32,067 nt of DNA from Acidobacteriota bacterium (GCA_016213775.1 JACQZR010000291.1:1-32067), one strand, 5' to 3'; shown: positions 1 to 8,832, counted from the stretch's first letter. Program-made: numbers and translations. The notes: generated from the sequence alone by a model not told the origin.

Positions 1-135
1 GAGAAGCGATTCCGAAAGAATCTCCCCCGCCGTGCTCATCCCACTCTCGGTCAACTGGAAGCCAGCATTCGCAACGCTCTGCGACCCGCTGAGGCCTACA
101 ACATGGTCCCCGGTCGCGATCCCCAAAACGGTTAA
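1..135. other. Edge region, coding sense unresolved
   Basis: Both strands are open in register here. The plus frame gives 44 codons ending in TAA at 133-135. It could be the C-terminal end of an upstream gene, or its last part (from ATG 112) could be the lost N-terminus of the methyltransferase, since the frame is the same. The minus frame reads a Gly/Ala/Ser-rich peptide that can only start at a TTG near 126 and runs off the window edge; it has no visible ribosome binding site. I recognise neither peptide. Confidence 0.2.
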
Positions 136-219
136 GCACCCAGCGACCTACGCGAACAATTCGGGCCCATCGACATCTATCTGTTCGACCAAATTCTGCG
201 CGGGCGGATCACCAAAGGG

Positions 220-750
220 ATGCGCATTCTCGATGCGGGATGCGGCGGTGGACGGAATCTGGTGTATCTCCTGCGGCAGGGGTACGAAGTGTTTGGAGTG
301 GATGCAGAGGCCGAAGCGGTCCGGCATGCGCGGCAACTTGCAGCGTCGCTGGCGCCGGATCTGCCAGGTGCCAATTTTCAGGTGGCGCCAGTTGAGTCGC
401 TGCCATGGAACGACAACTTCGCCGATGTGGTGATCAGCAGCGCCGTTCTGCATTTCGCCGCGAATGAAGTCCAGTTTGACGCGATGGTGCGCGAGATGTG
501 GAGAGTGTTGCGAGGAGGCGGATTGCTCTTTTGCAGGCTGGCATCCAACATTGGCTTGGAGCGGCAGGTTGTTCCTCTGGGTGGGCGCCGCTACCGCTTG
601 CCCGACGGTTCTGATCGTTTCCTGGTGGATGAAGCCATACTCGCGCGCTACACCGCCGAACTGGGTGGGCGCATGGAAGACCCTCTGAAAACCACAGTCG
701 TGCAGAATCAAAGGTCGATGACTACGTGGGTGTTACGCAAGCCGGAGTAG
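220..750 (+). CDS. Class I SAM-dependent methyltransferase, N-terminus interrupted
   Basis: The protein has the Rossmann-fold methyltransferase motif I ILDAGCGGGRN just after the start, an acidic residue in GVDAEAEAV at the end of strand beta2, and the later block DVVISSAVLHFA. It would move a methyl group from SAM to an unknown substrate in the cytoplasm. The ATG at 220 is the first normal start codon, but coding clearly extends upstream: the same frame from 136 reads SDLREQFGPIDIYLFDQ, which resembles the helix before motif I in this family. No ATG, GTG or TTG lies between 136 and 220, and a TAA sits at 133-135, with an in-frame ATG at 112. Either the gene carries a nonsense codon or it uses an unusual start. 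It ends 9 bp before the kinase and may share its transcript. The family is certain; the 5' end is not. Confidence 0.75.
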   Translation: MRILDAGCGGGRNLVYLLRQGYEVFGVDAEAEAVRHARQLAASLAPDLPGANFQVAPVESLPWNDNFADVVISSAVLHFAANEVQFDAMVREMWRVLRGGGLLFCRLASNIGLERQVVPLGGRRYRLPDGSDRFLVDEAILARYTAELGGRMEDPLKTTVVQNQRSMTTWVLRKPE

Positions 751-759
751 CATAATTGA

Positions 760-3336
760 ATGGACCCGCAACGATGGCAACGCATCGAAGAACTCTTCCA
801 TCAGGTAGCGGACCTGGAGCGCGCTACGGCTGCGGCGCGGCTGCGCACCGCTGTTCCCGATGATCCGGAGTTGGTAACGGAAGTCCTTAGCATGATGGAT
901 TCCGATTCCGAAAAGGGTCCGCATTTTCAAACTGCGGTGGCGGAAGCCGCATCGGCGCTGGCGGAGGAGACGCTGGCGACGAGAACCGAGCGCGTAGGTC
1001 CGTACCGTTTGCTGCGCGAGATTGGACGCGGCGGCATGGGGGCGGTGTTTTTGGCCGAGCGCGACGATGAGCAGTATCAGAAGAACGTTGCGGTGAAGCT
1101 CCTGCCGATCGCGCTGGGATTGCCTTCCGCGCGCGAACGCTTCCTCCAGGAACGGCAGATTCTTGCGCGCCTGGATCATCCCTACATCGCCAAATTGCTG
1201 GACGGTGGAACCAGCCTTCGCGGCGAGCCCTACCTCATCATGGATTACATCCATGGGCAGCGGATTGATGACTATTGCGAGAAGGCGAAGCTGGGAATCC
1301 GCGCTCGCGTGGAACTGATGAGAAAGGTGTGCGAGGCGGTGTCGTGCGCCCATCGCAACCTGATTGTGCATCGCGATCTGAAGCCGGCAAATATTCTGGT
1401 GACGGAAGATGGCACACCGAAGCTTCTGGATTTTGGCATTGCGAAGCTGCTGGCACCGGAAGCGGCGGATCTGACGCGGTCGGCCGCGAGTCCGGGGATG
1501 ACCCCGGAATACGCGAGTCCGGAGCAGGTGCGCGGGGATGCGGTCACCACGGCCACCGATATCTACGCGCTCGGTGCGACCCTCTATCAGTTGGTGACGG
1601 GCAGGCCGCCACATCAGTTGGAGAGCGCCGCGCCGATGGAGATCGTGAGAGCGGTGTGCGAAGAGCCCATACCCAGCCCCAACGTGGTGCGCAGGCCCGA
1701 ATGGGAGCGCGTGCCCGATGATCTCGATCGCGTGATTCTCACCGCATTGCAGAAAGACCCCGCGCGGCGGTACTCCACCGTGGAACGGCTCGATGACGAT
1801 CTGCGCCGCTTTCTTGAGGGACGAGCGATCACGGCGAAATCGGATTCCGTGAGCTATCGCGTGGGCAGGTTTCTACAGCGGCACTGGCTTCCCGTGACGG
1901 CTGCGGTGGCCATGGCCTTGACGCTTGCCGCTGCGGCCGCGATCTCCATCCGGAAGGCGAACGAAGCTGAGGAAAGCCTGGCGCAGGTGCGTCACCTCAC
2001 GGAAAAGTTCCTGTTCGATTTTCACGATGCGATCGAGAAGCTGCCGGGCTCATTGCCGGCGCGCAAAATGGTGATCAGCACCGCCGTGCAGTATCTCGAT
2101 CGGTTGTCGGAGCGGCGAAATCAGGACGCGATTCTGATCCAGGACGTGGCCACGGCCTATGAGAAGGTAGGTGATCTGCAGGGGAATCCCTTCCTGCAGA
2201 ATCTGGGCGACATGACGGGAGCGCTGGAGAGTTACCGGAAGGCTGTCGCGCTGCGTGAGCGCCTCCCGCGAGAGACGTCGAAGGATCGCGCGCGCATGGC
2301 GTTGAGTTATGCCCGTGTCGGTGACGTGTTTTCGGGGTTAGGCAAGCCGCCCGATTCCGAGGCGGCTTACGGCAAGGCGCTGGCGGTGTTGCCCAGGGAC
2401 ACGTCGGATGACGGCGAGTTGCTGGCGGCGCAGTATCGCGTGAATGCGCGCCGGGGAGATCTGCTGGCGCGCTCTGCGCGAATGAAGGAATCGCTGGCGA
2501 GCTATGAACTGGCGCTGGCGCAATACGAGAAGCTACATCGCGAGGATGCGGCGAAACCGGCCATCCGCAGTGAACGCGCGAAGCTGCTGCGGCTGATCGG
2601 GCGTGGCTGGTACCTGGCGCAGGATTATACGAAGGCGCAGCCGGTGCTGGAGCAGGCGCGTGAGGAACTGCTCGCGTTGTTGAAGGAGTTTCCCGATGAC
2701 GCAGCCTATCTGCGAAGCTTGATGCTGGCCCACTCGCAACTGGCCATCAACAACAAGCATCTCGCACGAGGCCCGGCAGCGGTGGAGAAAGAGTGGCTGG
2801 CCGCGATCGTGTTGGGTGACCGGCTTGCCCAACGCGATCCGCAGAGCCGGCAGGCGCAAGGCGACGCGGGTTATGTGCATACCGCCGCGGCGGAGAACTT
2901 CGTTGAGTTGAAGATGTGGGAGCAGGCAGCGCGGCACGCCGCGACCGGCATCGGGATTTACCAGAAGATGCTCGCCGAGGACAGCCGCAATTGGATGTCC
3001 CGTTTGAATCTCGCCACCAATTACCTGACGCAGGGGACTGTGCTGCGGCGCACCAACAAGCCCGCCGCGCTGGAGAGCTACGCCAAAGCGATCGCTGCTC
3101 AGGAGCAGATTCTGAGTGAGAATCCCGCCAGCAGGGATGGGATGTTGATGCTGTCCAACTCGTTGCGGGAGCGTGGAACCGTGCTGCTGTCGATGAAGCA
3201 GCTTGATGCGGCCCGCGCCGATTTCAGCCGGAGCCTGGCGCAAGTGGAGAAACTGAAGAGCATCATCGGGGACACGGCGCTGCATCGACAGGAGATTGCC
3301 GAGTTGCGGAAGTTGATCCAGCAGACCGGGAAGTAG
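760..3336 (+). CDS. Membrane Ser/Thr protein kinase with C-terminal TPRs
   Basis: This is a PknB-like kinase of 858 aa. A short N-terminal region (1-80) precedes the kinase domain at about 81-350. Visible motifs are the Gly loop GRGGMG (89-94), the ATP-anchoring Lys113 in VAVKLL, the catalytic loop HRDLKPAN with Asp206, DFG with Asp224, and TPEYASPEQV in the activation segment, so it should be active. A hydrophobic segment at about 374-396 should span the membrane. The rest, about 400-858, is helical with TPR-like repeats (for example ALESYRKAVALRERLP) and is probably outside the cytoplasm as a sensor or interaction platform. This kinase-TM-TPR layout is frequent in Acidobacteriota. No sigma-factor gene is next to it. 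It follows the methyltransferase by 9 bp and its stop directly abuts that of the convergent gene at 3337. The substrate is unknown. Confidence 0.93.
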   Translation: MDPQRWQRIEELFHQVADLERATAAARLRTAVPDDPELVTEVLSMMDSDSEKGPHFQTAVAEAASALAEETLATRTERVGPYRLLREIGRGGMGAVFLAERDDEQYQKNVAVKLLPIALGLPSARERFLQERQILARLDHPYIAKLLDGGTSLRGEPYLIMDYIHGQRIDDYCEKAKLGIRARVELMRKVCEAVSCAHRNLIVHRDLKPANILVTEDGTPKLLDFGIAKLLAPEAADLTRSAASPGMTPEYASPEQVRGDAVTTATDIYALGATLYQLVTGRPPHQLESAAPMEIVRAVCEEPIPSPNVVRRPEWERVPDDLDRVILTALQKDPARRYSTVERLDDDLRRFLEGRAITAKSDSVSYRVGRFLQRHWLPVTAAVAMALTLAAAAAISIRKANEAEESLAQVRHLTEKFLFDFHDAIEKLPGSLPARKMVISTAVQYLDRLSERRNQDAILIQDVATAYEKVGDLQGNPFLQNLGDMTGALESYRKAVALRERLPRETSKDRARMALSYARVGDVFSGLGKPPDSEAAYGKALAVLPRDTSDDGELLAAQYRVNARRGDLLARSARMKESLASYELALAQYEKLHREDAAKPAIRSERAKLLRLIGRGWYLAQDYTKAQPVLEQAREELLALLKEFPDDAAYLRSLMLAHSQLAINNKHLARGPAAVEKEWLAAIVLGDRLAQRDPQSRQAQGDAGYVHTAAAENFVELKMWEQAARHAATGIGIYQKMLAEDSRNWMSRLNLATNYLTQGTVLRRTNKPAALESYAKAIAAQEQILSENPASRDGMLMLSNSLRERGTVLLSMKQLDAARADFSRSLAQVEKLKSIIGDTALHRQEIAELRKLIQQTGK

Positions 3337-3717
3337 CTACTGGATATCCGCGCGCCGGAAGGGCGGCAGATCCGTGCGTGTGGTTTCGTCGTTTTCGTAC
3401 TGGAAGTAGACGAGGGCGTTGTCGTCGAGTTTGTCCGGCTCACCGCAAGTGAAGATGAGGAGTGTGTTCTCCATGTTGCCGTAGCGATACTCACGCGCCT
3501 GATACTGGCCGATGTGGAGCACAGGGTCGAGCGCGCGAACCGGGAACGCCTCATCCGCGGTGACGTGGAATTCCAGGAACGAGACAATGGCGTCGCGGCC
3601 TTTCGTAGCCGAGCGGCGGCGGACACGGTACCTCGCCCCACGAATTGCGGCGGGCGCGCCGCGGATGCCGGTGAACAGACCGGCGATGATCACTGCTGAG
3701 AGATTTCGTCGCGTCAT
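3337..3717 (-). CDS. Small secreted or membrane-anchored protein, unknown function
   Basis: This is a 126-aa protein that I do not recognise. It starts with a basic then hydrophobic stretch (MTRRNLSAVIIAGLFTG), which could be a signal peptide or anchor, followed by an Arg-rich part and an acidic, aromatic C-terminal half (LVYFQYENDE). The ATG at 3717 is well supported by an AGGAG about 8 nt upstream; the open frame continues further up but lies inside the hydrolase gene. It begins 16 bp after the stop of the hydrolase and is the last gene of the three-gene unit with the hydrolase and the YVTN propeller, so a role with them outside the cytoplasm is likely. Its stop abuts the kinase stop on the other strand. 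Confidence 0.6.
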   Translation of the reverse strand: MTRRNLSAVIIAGLFTGIRGAPAAIRGARYRVRRRSATKGRDAIVSFLEFHVTADEAFPVRALDPVLHIGQYQAREYRYGNMENTLLIFTCGEPDKLDDNALVYFQYENDETTRTDLPPFRRADIQ

Positions 3718-3733
3718 GTGTGGTCTCTCCTTT

Positions 3734-5371
3734 TTACCGCGGGCTGAGATGAACATCGGTGAGGAAGATGGCTCCCTGCGGCGTCTTGTCGAATACGAAT
3801 TGAATGGCGGCGATGCTGGTGAGGTCAACACCTTTGAAGCTTTCCAGCGGGAGACGCATGGTGCGCAGCATCGACCGGCGATAACCCCAACCGGTGGGGT
3901 ACGGGATGGGGCGGGCATCGGCGGCGGCAACACTGGTGGAGGTCTTGCCAGAGGCGTCGAGCAGCCGCACCGAGAAATTCTGGCTGGCGGGCAGCACGGG
4001 ATTGAGCGTGGAAAACTGCGCCGCCACACGGAACGCCACCATCATCATTTTGCTCACGTCCTGACCTTCGCCGCCTTCGGCGAGCCGCATCGTGAGCGTC
4101 GGGGTGTCTTTGGTATCCAGCGGCCAGGAGATTTTTCCCGCGAAGGTTGCGGGGTCGTTGAACCATGCTCCGGGCGCGGGGGTGTTGCAGATGCTGCCGG
4201 CGCAGGCGCGCACGTCAACGTTGGTGGTGAGGTTGGATCCTCCGGCGCTGTTGACGTCGGGAGCGCGGCGGGCGCTGAAATCGTCGATCAGCAGAATGTC
4301 GTTCGAGCTCTCCTGATACGACTGCGCGATGGGCACTCCGACTGACTCGGGCGGAGTCGAGTCGCCTGTGAAGAGGTTGCGGAAATCCTCGCCTCCAATG
4401 TAATTGCGGAAGAACCCCATCATGTACACGAGCCCGATCTGTTCCTGTGGTGGGCGCACAGTGAGGATCGGGAAGTCGATGCATCGGAACAGAGAGTCCT
4501 CCGGTGCCCACTGCGAGTTGTAGAAATTGTGATTCGCGGCGTAGATGTAGATCTGCGATTTCGGCGCCGTGGACGTTTCTCGAATGACGCGCGCCCGGTC
4601 GTACACGCGCATGCCCTGATTGTCGGAGACGTCGGCGTCGCAGGCAGGAAGTATTACGGAGAATGGGACACCGTCGACGTTGAAGAGCGGGTTCGGCGAA
4701 GTGGTGTTCAGCCGGCCGAAATCGACGGGACCCACTTCCAGCACCGCCCTGATGCCAAAGGGCGAACCTTCCCGACGGTTGAAGTTGTAGGCAGCCCGCA
4801 CGCCTTCGCCACCGCGGCTGTGGCCCATCAATCCAACGTTGCGCAAATTCACTTTGCCGCTGAAGGTTTTATTGAACGGGAACCCGCCTTCACTACTGTT
4901 CCAGATGGCCCAGTAGCGTAGATGCTCCTGCACCAGACGCCCGCGTTCGGAGTTGCCGTTGGGTCGCGTATTGATCGCGTTGGCGTTGATGGAAACGATG
5001 ATGTAACCGTAGCCGGCAAGGCGGGAGGCAACATAATCGTAGCCGAGGTGGTTCTGCGTTTGCGTGAAGCCGGCGGGGCAGAAAGGCGGCGTGAGAGAAG
5101 TGGCGAAATCGCTGGATGTGCCGACTTGCCGGCAGATGCCGTGATTGCCGTGGAGAAAGACCAGTAGTGGATAGGGCGCGCCGCTCAGGTCTTCCGGATG
5201 CCAGACAGTGGCCCAGATATCTACGGGATAGGCGATCTGCGGGATCTGAACGCTTTCAAACTTGTACTGCGTGTTGGTGACGGGCAGCGGGCCGGGAGCA
5301 GACGGGTCCTGCGTTTGCGCTCCGAGACCCACACCGAGAACCGCAATCGCGATCAAGCTGTGAGGTTTCAT
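3734..5371 (-). CDS. Secreted alpha/beta hydrolase with C-terminal accessory domain
   Basis: This 545-aa protein has a signal peptide (about 1-19). Its alpha/beta-hydrolase core carries an oxyanion-type HGNHG at 74-78 and the nucleophile elbow GHSRGG with Ser185, as in chlorophyllase/dienelactone-like hydrolases. It probably cleaves an ester or related bond in the periplasm or outside the cell. From about residue 345 to the end a second region rich in beta strands (starting ILLIDDFSARR) resembles a carbohydrate-binding beta-sandwich; this is inference. The ATG at 5371 overlaps the TGA of the upstream propeller gene (ATGA), suggesting translational coupling. The frame is open further upstream, but a start there would lose the signal peptide. 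The substrate is unknown. Confidence 0.82.
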   Translation of the reverse strand: MKPHSLIAIAVLGVGLGAQTQDPSAPGPLPVTNTQYKFESVQIPQIAYPVDIWATVWHPEDLSGAPYPLLVFLHGNHGICRQVGTSSDFATSLTPPFCPAGFTQTQNHLGYDYVASRLAGYGYIIVSINANAINTRPNGNSERGRLVQEHLRYWAIWNSSEGGFPFNKTFSGKVNLRNVGLMGHSRGGEGVRAAYNFNRREGSPFGIRAVLEVGPVDFGRLNTTSPNPLFNVDGVPFSVILPACDADVSDNQGMRVYDRARVIRETSTAPKSQIYIYAANHNFYNSQWAPEDSLFRCIDFPILTVRPPQEQIGLVYMMGFFRNYIGGEDFRNLFTGDSTPPESVGVPIAQSYQESSNDILLIDDFSARRAPDVNSAGGSNLTTNVDVRACAGSICNTPAPGAWFNDPATFAGKISWPLDTKDTPTLTMRLAEGGEGQDVSKMMMVAFRVAAQFSTLNPVLPASQNFSVRLLDASGKTSTSVAAADARPIPYPTGWGYRRSMLRTMRLPLESFKGVDLTSIAAIQFVFDKTPQGAIFLTDVHLSPR

Positions 5372-6382
5372 TGGTTGGCGCCTCCTTCTTCGGCGGCGCC
5401 TGGCGTGGTGGCGGCGGTGGGTGTGAGCGTGATGCCTCGCGGGCCGCCGTCCACCGCCACTGAGGTGATGATCTCCTTGGTGGCGGCGTTGATCACGTGG
5501 ATGCGGTCGGAACTGGCGTCTGCGACATAGACCGTGTGGCTGTCGGCCGACAACGTAACGCCGAACGCCACGCAGCGCAGCCCCAGGCATGGCGGCAGTT
5601 CAATCGTGTTCTGCACGCTGTTGCTGTCGGTGTTGTAGATGGTGAGAGTGGAGGAGCCGAAACTGGTGACATAGGCGGTCTTTCCGTCGCTTGTGAAAGC
5701 GATATTCACCGGCGTCCTGCCGATGTCGTGTGTCCCGATGACGGTGTCCGAATCGAACTCATATTGCGCAAGCGAGTTCGTCCCGGCGCATGCGATGAAA
5801 GCGTAGTTGTTGTCCGGCGTTGCCGAAATCCCCACCGGCCCCGGGCAGACATCGCGAACCGTGCGCGTCACCTGATTGGTAGCGGTATTGATGACGCTGA
5901 TCGAACTGTCGCTCACGTTCGCCACGTACAGCCGGCTTCCATCGGGGCGCAAGGCCATTGCAATGGGCGAATTGCCGGTGCGGATGTTCGCGACCAGTCC
6001 GAGGGTGGTGGCGTTGATGACCGTGACGACGCCCGATTCTGTACTGGCGACGTAGATACGTTGCCCGTTGGGAGAGACCAGCACGGATACCGGGTTCGCC
6101 TGGCCAATTCCGAAGCTCGCCAGCACCTGGTTGTTCGCGGTGTTGGACGACCATCAACGAGTTGGAGCCAACCGAAACGATGTAGGCTGTGCGGCCATCG
6201 GGTGAAATGGCAACTGAGGCCGGGGCGAATCCGGTGAGCACTCGGGCAGTTGGCCGGTTGTCGCGTGTGTTGACGATCTGGACGCTATTTTGGTTTTGAT
6301 TCGCGACCCAGAGGAAGGGTTGGGCGGTGGCGGGTAGCGCGGCCAGCGAGCCGAGCACCAACCACACTACGTCGGGCAACAT
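5368..6382 (-). pseudogene. Secreted YVTN-family beta-propeller, frameshifted
   Basis: Two overlapping frames make up one gene. The 5' part starts at ATG 6382 with a signal peptide (MLPDVVWLVLGSLAALPATAQ) followed by propeller blades (FLWVANQNQNSVQIVNT, SPDGRTAYIVSVGSNSLMVV). At about 6145 the reading continues in another frame (NTANNQVLASFGIG) to the stop at 5368, with at least four more YVTN-type blades such as GSRLYVANVSDSSISVINTA. One extra C or two missing bases at 6145-6146 explains the break. The downstream piece alone could start at GTG 6126 but would lack the export signal. The intact product would be a seven-bladed periplasmic propeller. Its last four bases overlap the start of the hydrolase gene, so loss of translation could reduce hydrolase expression. 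It could also be a sequencing error. Confidence 0.85.
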
Positions 6383-6428
6383 CCCCTGACTGTATCCAAT
6401 TCCACGTGGGCGCGGTCAAGTGGTGGTC

Positions 6429-6484
6429 CTGGCTTCCTACTTCTTGCTTCTTGCTTCTGGCTCCTGGCTCCTGGCTTCTCGTTC
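6429..6484. repeat. 7-bp tandem repeat array at the ndh 3' end
   Basis: Seven heptamers of consensus CTKGCTY run from 6429 to 6477: ctggctt, cctactt, cttgctt twice, ctggctc twice and ctggctt. An eighth, degenerate unit (ctcgttc) reaches 6484. Most of the array lies inside the last codons of the NADH dehydrogenase gene, where it encodes the tail EARSQEPEARSKK on the minus strand. The remainder is in the 54-bp gap before the YVTN gene. The units are adjacent with no spacers. Confidence 0.85.
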
Positions 6485-7738
6485 CGTGATCAGGCGCGCG
6501 CCGCGGTTGAACGTGAAGTAGTGGAATGCCCACTGTATAAACACCAGCACGCGATTCTGGAATCCCACGATGTACATCAGGTGAATGAACAGCCACGCCA
6601 GCCACGCGAGATATCCTCCGAACCGCACCCTGCCGAAATCCGCCACCGCCGCCGCGCGGCCGATCACCGCGAGACTGCCTTTGTCGTGATAGTGGAACGC
6701 CGGCGGAGGAGGCCGGTTCGCGACGCGGCTCTCAATAACCAGCGCTGCGTAACGGCCCATCTGCATCGCTGCGGGCGCCACCCCGGGAACCGGTTTGCCT
6801 TCCTGCGCGATGGCGGCGAGATCCCCAATCACAAAGATGTCGCGCTGACCTGGCACCGTGAGGTCCGGCTGCACCAGCACACGCCCCGATCGATCCAGCG
6901 GGGCGTTGCACGACTGCGCAAGCATCCTGCTAACAGGCGAAGCCTGCACACCGGCGGCCCACATCACCGTGCGCGAAGCGATGTGCTCTTCGCCCTCTTC
7001 CGTCTCCAGCGTCACGCCTGTTTCGTCGATTGCCGTAACCCGCACGCCGCAGCGCGTCCGCACATTCAGCCGGATCAGTGCACGTTCCGCCTGCTCGGAT
7101 AACTCCGGCGGATAGGCTTGCAGAATTCGCGGCGAAGCATCCAGCAGCAGGATGCACGCTTCTTCCGGTCTGATCCGCCGGAACTCTTCTTTCAAAGTGC
7201 GATTGGCAATTTCGCTGAGTGCCCCCGCAAGTTCCACGCCCGTTGGCCCGCCTCCCACAATCAGGAACGTGAGCCACTGCCGGCGAACTTCCGGGTCAGC
7301 CTCCTGCTCGGCATTCTCAAACGCATTGAGCAGTCGCCCGCGAATCTCCGTCGCCTCTTCGATGGTCTTCAACCCTGGAGCATGCTGTTGCCATTCCGCA
7401 TGCCCGAAGTAGCTGTGCGTGGCGCCGGTGGCGAGAATCAAAGTATCGTAGGCAACTTCGGTTTTGCCCGCAACCACTACCTTGCGTGCCGTGTCGACAC
7501 CAGTCACTTCCGCCAGCAGCACTTCCGTGTTCTTCTGCTTGCGCAGCGCCGAACGCAGTGGCGCCGCAATGTCACCCGGAGACAGCCCTCCTGTTGCCAC
7601 CTGGTATAGCAATGGTTGAAAGAGATGAAAGTTGCGGCGGTCAATCAGCGTGATGGAAACGGGCGCCGAGGCCAGCTTGCGGGCCGCGTATAGCCCGCCG
7701 AATCCGCCGCCAACAATTACAATGCGATGCGCGCTCAT
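6437..7738 (-). CDS. ndh: Type II NADH dehydrogenase (NDH-2)
   Basis: This 433-aa flavoprotein would oxidise NADH and pass electrons to quinone at the inner membrane without pumping protons. It has an FAD-binding GGGFGG at 10-15, a second dinucleotide site IVGGGPTGVE at 160-169, ATG...SYFG after the first, and a late FAD motif VIGDLA. Near the C-terminus, GYLAWLAWLFIHLMYIVGF and the following segment are hydrophobic and suit membrane attachment. The normal family end (FNRGARLIT) is followed by about 15 extra charged residues encoded by the 7-bp repeats. The ATG at 7738 overlaps the TGA of the protease gene upstream (ATGA), so the two are co-translated; the frame is open above this ATG but only inside the protease gene. 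Class is secure; a related disulfide- or sulfide-oxidising role is less likely. Confidence 0.9.
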   Translation of the reverse strand: MSAHRIVIVGGGFGGLYAARKLASAPVSITLIDRRNFHLFQPLLYQVATGGLSPGDIAAPLRSALRKQKNTEVLLAEVTGVDTARKVVVAGKTEVAYDTLILATGATHSYFGHAEWQQHAPGLKTIEEATEIRGRLLNAFENAEQEADPEVRRQWLTFLIVGGGPTGVELAGALSEIANRTLKEEFRRIRPEEACILLLDASPRILQAYPPELSEQAERALIRLNVRTRCGVRVTAIDETGVTLETEEGEEHIASRTVMWAAGVQASPVSRMLAQSCNAPLDRSGRVLVQPDLTVPGQRDIFVIGDLAAIAQEGKPVPGVAPAAMQMGRYAALVIESRVANRPPPPAFHYHDKGSLAVIGRAAAVADFGRVRFGGYLAWLAWLFIHLMYIVGFQNRVLVFIQWAFHYFTFNRGARLITEREARSQEPEARSKK

Positions 7739-8832
7739 CGACCCTGTGGCAATCCCAGCCGCCGCAGAACAAGGTATTCCGTGAGATTCTCCGCAGTCAG
7801 CAGCCCCACCAGTCGATCCTCTTCCATCACCAGCGCGCAACTGCCCGCCTGCGCCATCAGCGGCATCGCTTCGGAGAGGTCCATGCTGGGCTGCAGAGCG
7901 ACATACTCCCGGTTCATCGCCGCCGCGACATAAGCCTCAGGCCCCTCCTGCGCCATCGCGCGAATCAGAGCATTGCGGCCGAGCAATCCCATCACCTGCT
8001 CGCCATGCATTACAGGAAAATCCTGCTGCGAGCCGGAAAGCAGAATGTTCGCCGCGTCGCGAATGGTCTGTCCATGAGAAAGGGTCCGGAAGTCTGTGAT
8101 CATCGCGTCGCGCACGGGCACCCCTTGGGTCAGCGCGCGTCCATGAACGGCCGCGTTCTCCTGCACTGCACCGAGGTAAACAAAGAACGCGACAAACACC
8201 AGCATGTAATTCGCGCTGACAAGTCCATAGATGCCCATCAGCATCGCCAGGATTCGACCGGCGCGCGACGCCATCTCCGTGGCCACCGTTTCCGGCCTTT
8301 TCATCGCAAGCATCGCCCGCAAGACGCGCCCGCCGTCCATCGGGAACGCCGGCAGCAGATTGAAGAGCGCCAGTATCAGGTTGCCTGCGGCGATCTGACT
8401 CAGCAACTCGCCCTTTCCCTGAAAGACCTTCTGCCATTGGATGGTTCCGGAAACGCCCGCCGCAATGCCGATCAGAATCGCGGCGAGCAGGATATTGACG
8501 ATCGGCCCCGCGATGGCGATCCACAACTCCTCGCGCGGTTTGGGGTTGCGCTCCACGCGCGCCACACCTCCGATCGGAAACAAAACAATCTCCACGGTGC
8601 GAATGCCATAGTGCCGGCCAACCAGCGCATGGCCCAACTCGTGCAGCAGGACAGACAGGAACAACGCGAGAACGTAAATCGCCGATTCCGCGCCCGACGG
8701 ACCTTCCATGCCGAACACCACCAGCAGAATCACCAGCAGTACAAAAGTGAAATGGAAGCGCACGGGCACGCCAAACAAGCGCACCACGAAGATGCTTCCG
8801 GGGGTAGCAGGCGGCGACGGTTGGTGGTCCAT
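7735..8832 (-). CDS. Site-2-type (M50) intramembrane metalloprotease with CBS pair
   Basis: The 365-aa protein has several membrane segments. The zinc motif HELGH is at 64-68 in one helix, and FPMDGGR with Asp166 lies in a later one, the usual M50 catalytic set. A cytoplasmic tail from about residue 230 contains two CBS-like repeats (VRDAMITDFRTLSHGQTIRDAA and a second ending RLVGLLTAENLTEYL), which in this subfamily bind adenosine ligands and control activity. There is no PDZ domain, unlike RseP. I chose ATG 8832; a TTG at 8847 adds five residues and neither has a good ribosome binding site. The target is unknown. The overlap with ndh may tie it to respiratory or nucleotide status, which is inference. 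Confidence 0.9.
   Translation of the reverse strand: MDHQPSPPATPGSIFVVRLFGVPVRFHFTFVLLVILLVVFGMEGPSGAESAIYVLALFLSVLLHELGHALVGRHYGIRTVEIVLFPIGGVARVERNPKPREELWIAIAGPIVNILLAAILIGIAAGVSGTIQWQKVFQGKGELLSQIAAGNLILALFNLLPAFPMDGGRVLRAMLAMKRPETVATEMASRAGRILAMLMGIYGLVSANYMLVFVAFFVYLGAVQENAAVHGRALTQGVPVRDAMITDFRTLSHGQTIRDAANILLSGSQQDFPVMHGEQVMGLLGRNALIRAMAQEGPEAYVAAAMNREYVALQPSMDLSEAMPLMAQAGSCALVMEEDRLVGLLTAENLTEYLVLRRLGLPQGR

Noticed and set aside
733-1614. A 293-codon minus-strand frame opposite the kinase
   Set aside because: It gives an Arg/His/Gln-rich translation with no domain, while the plus strand holds intact kinase motifs.
3512-4345. A 277-codon plus-strand frame across the hydrolase and small protein genes
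   Set aside because: It spans two genes on the other strand and has no ribosome binding site or domain.
6429-6484. CRISPR-like array
   Set aside because: The units are only 7 bp and adjacent, with no spacers and no cas genes nearby. It is a simple tandem repeat.
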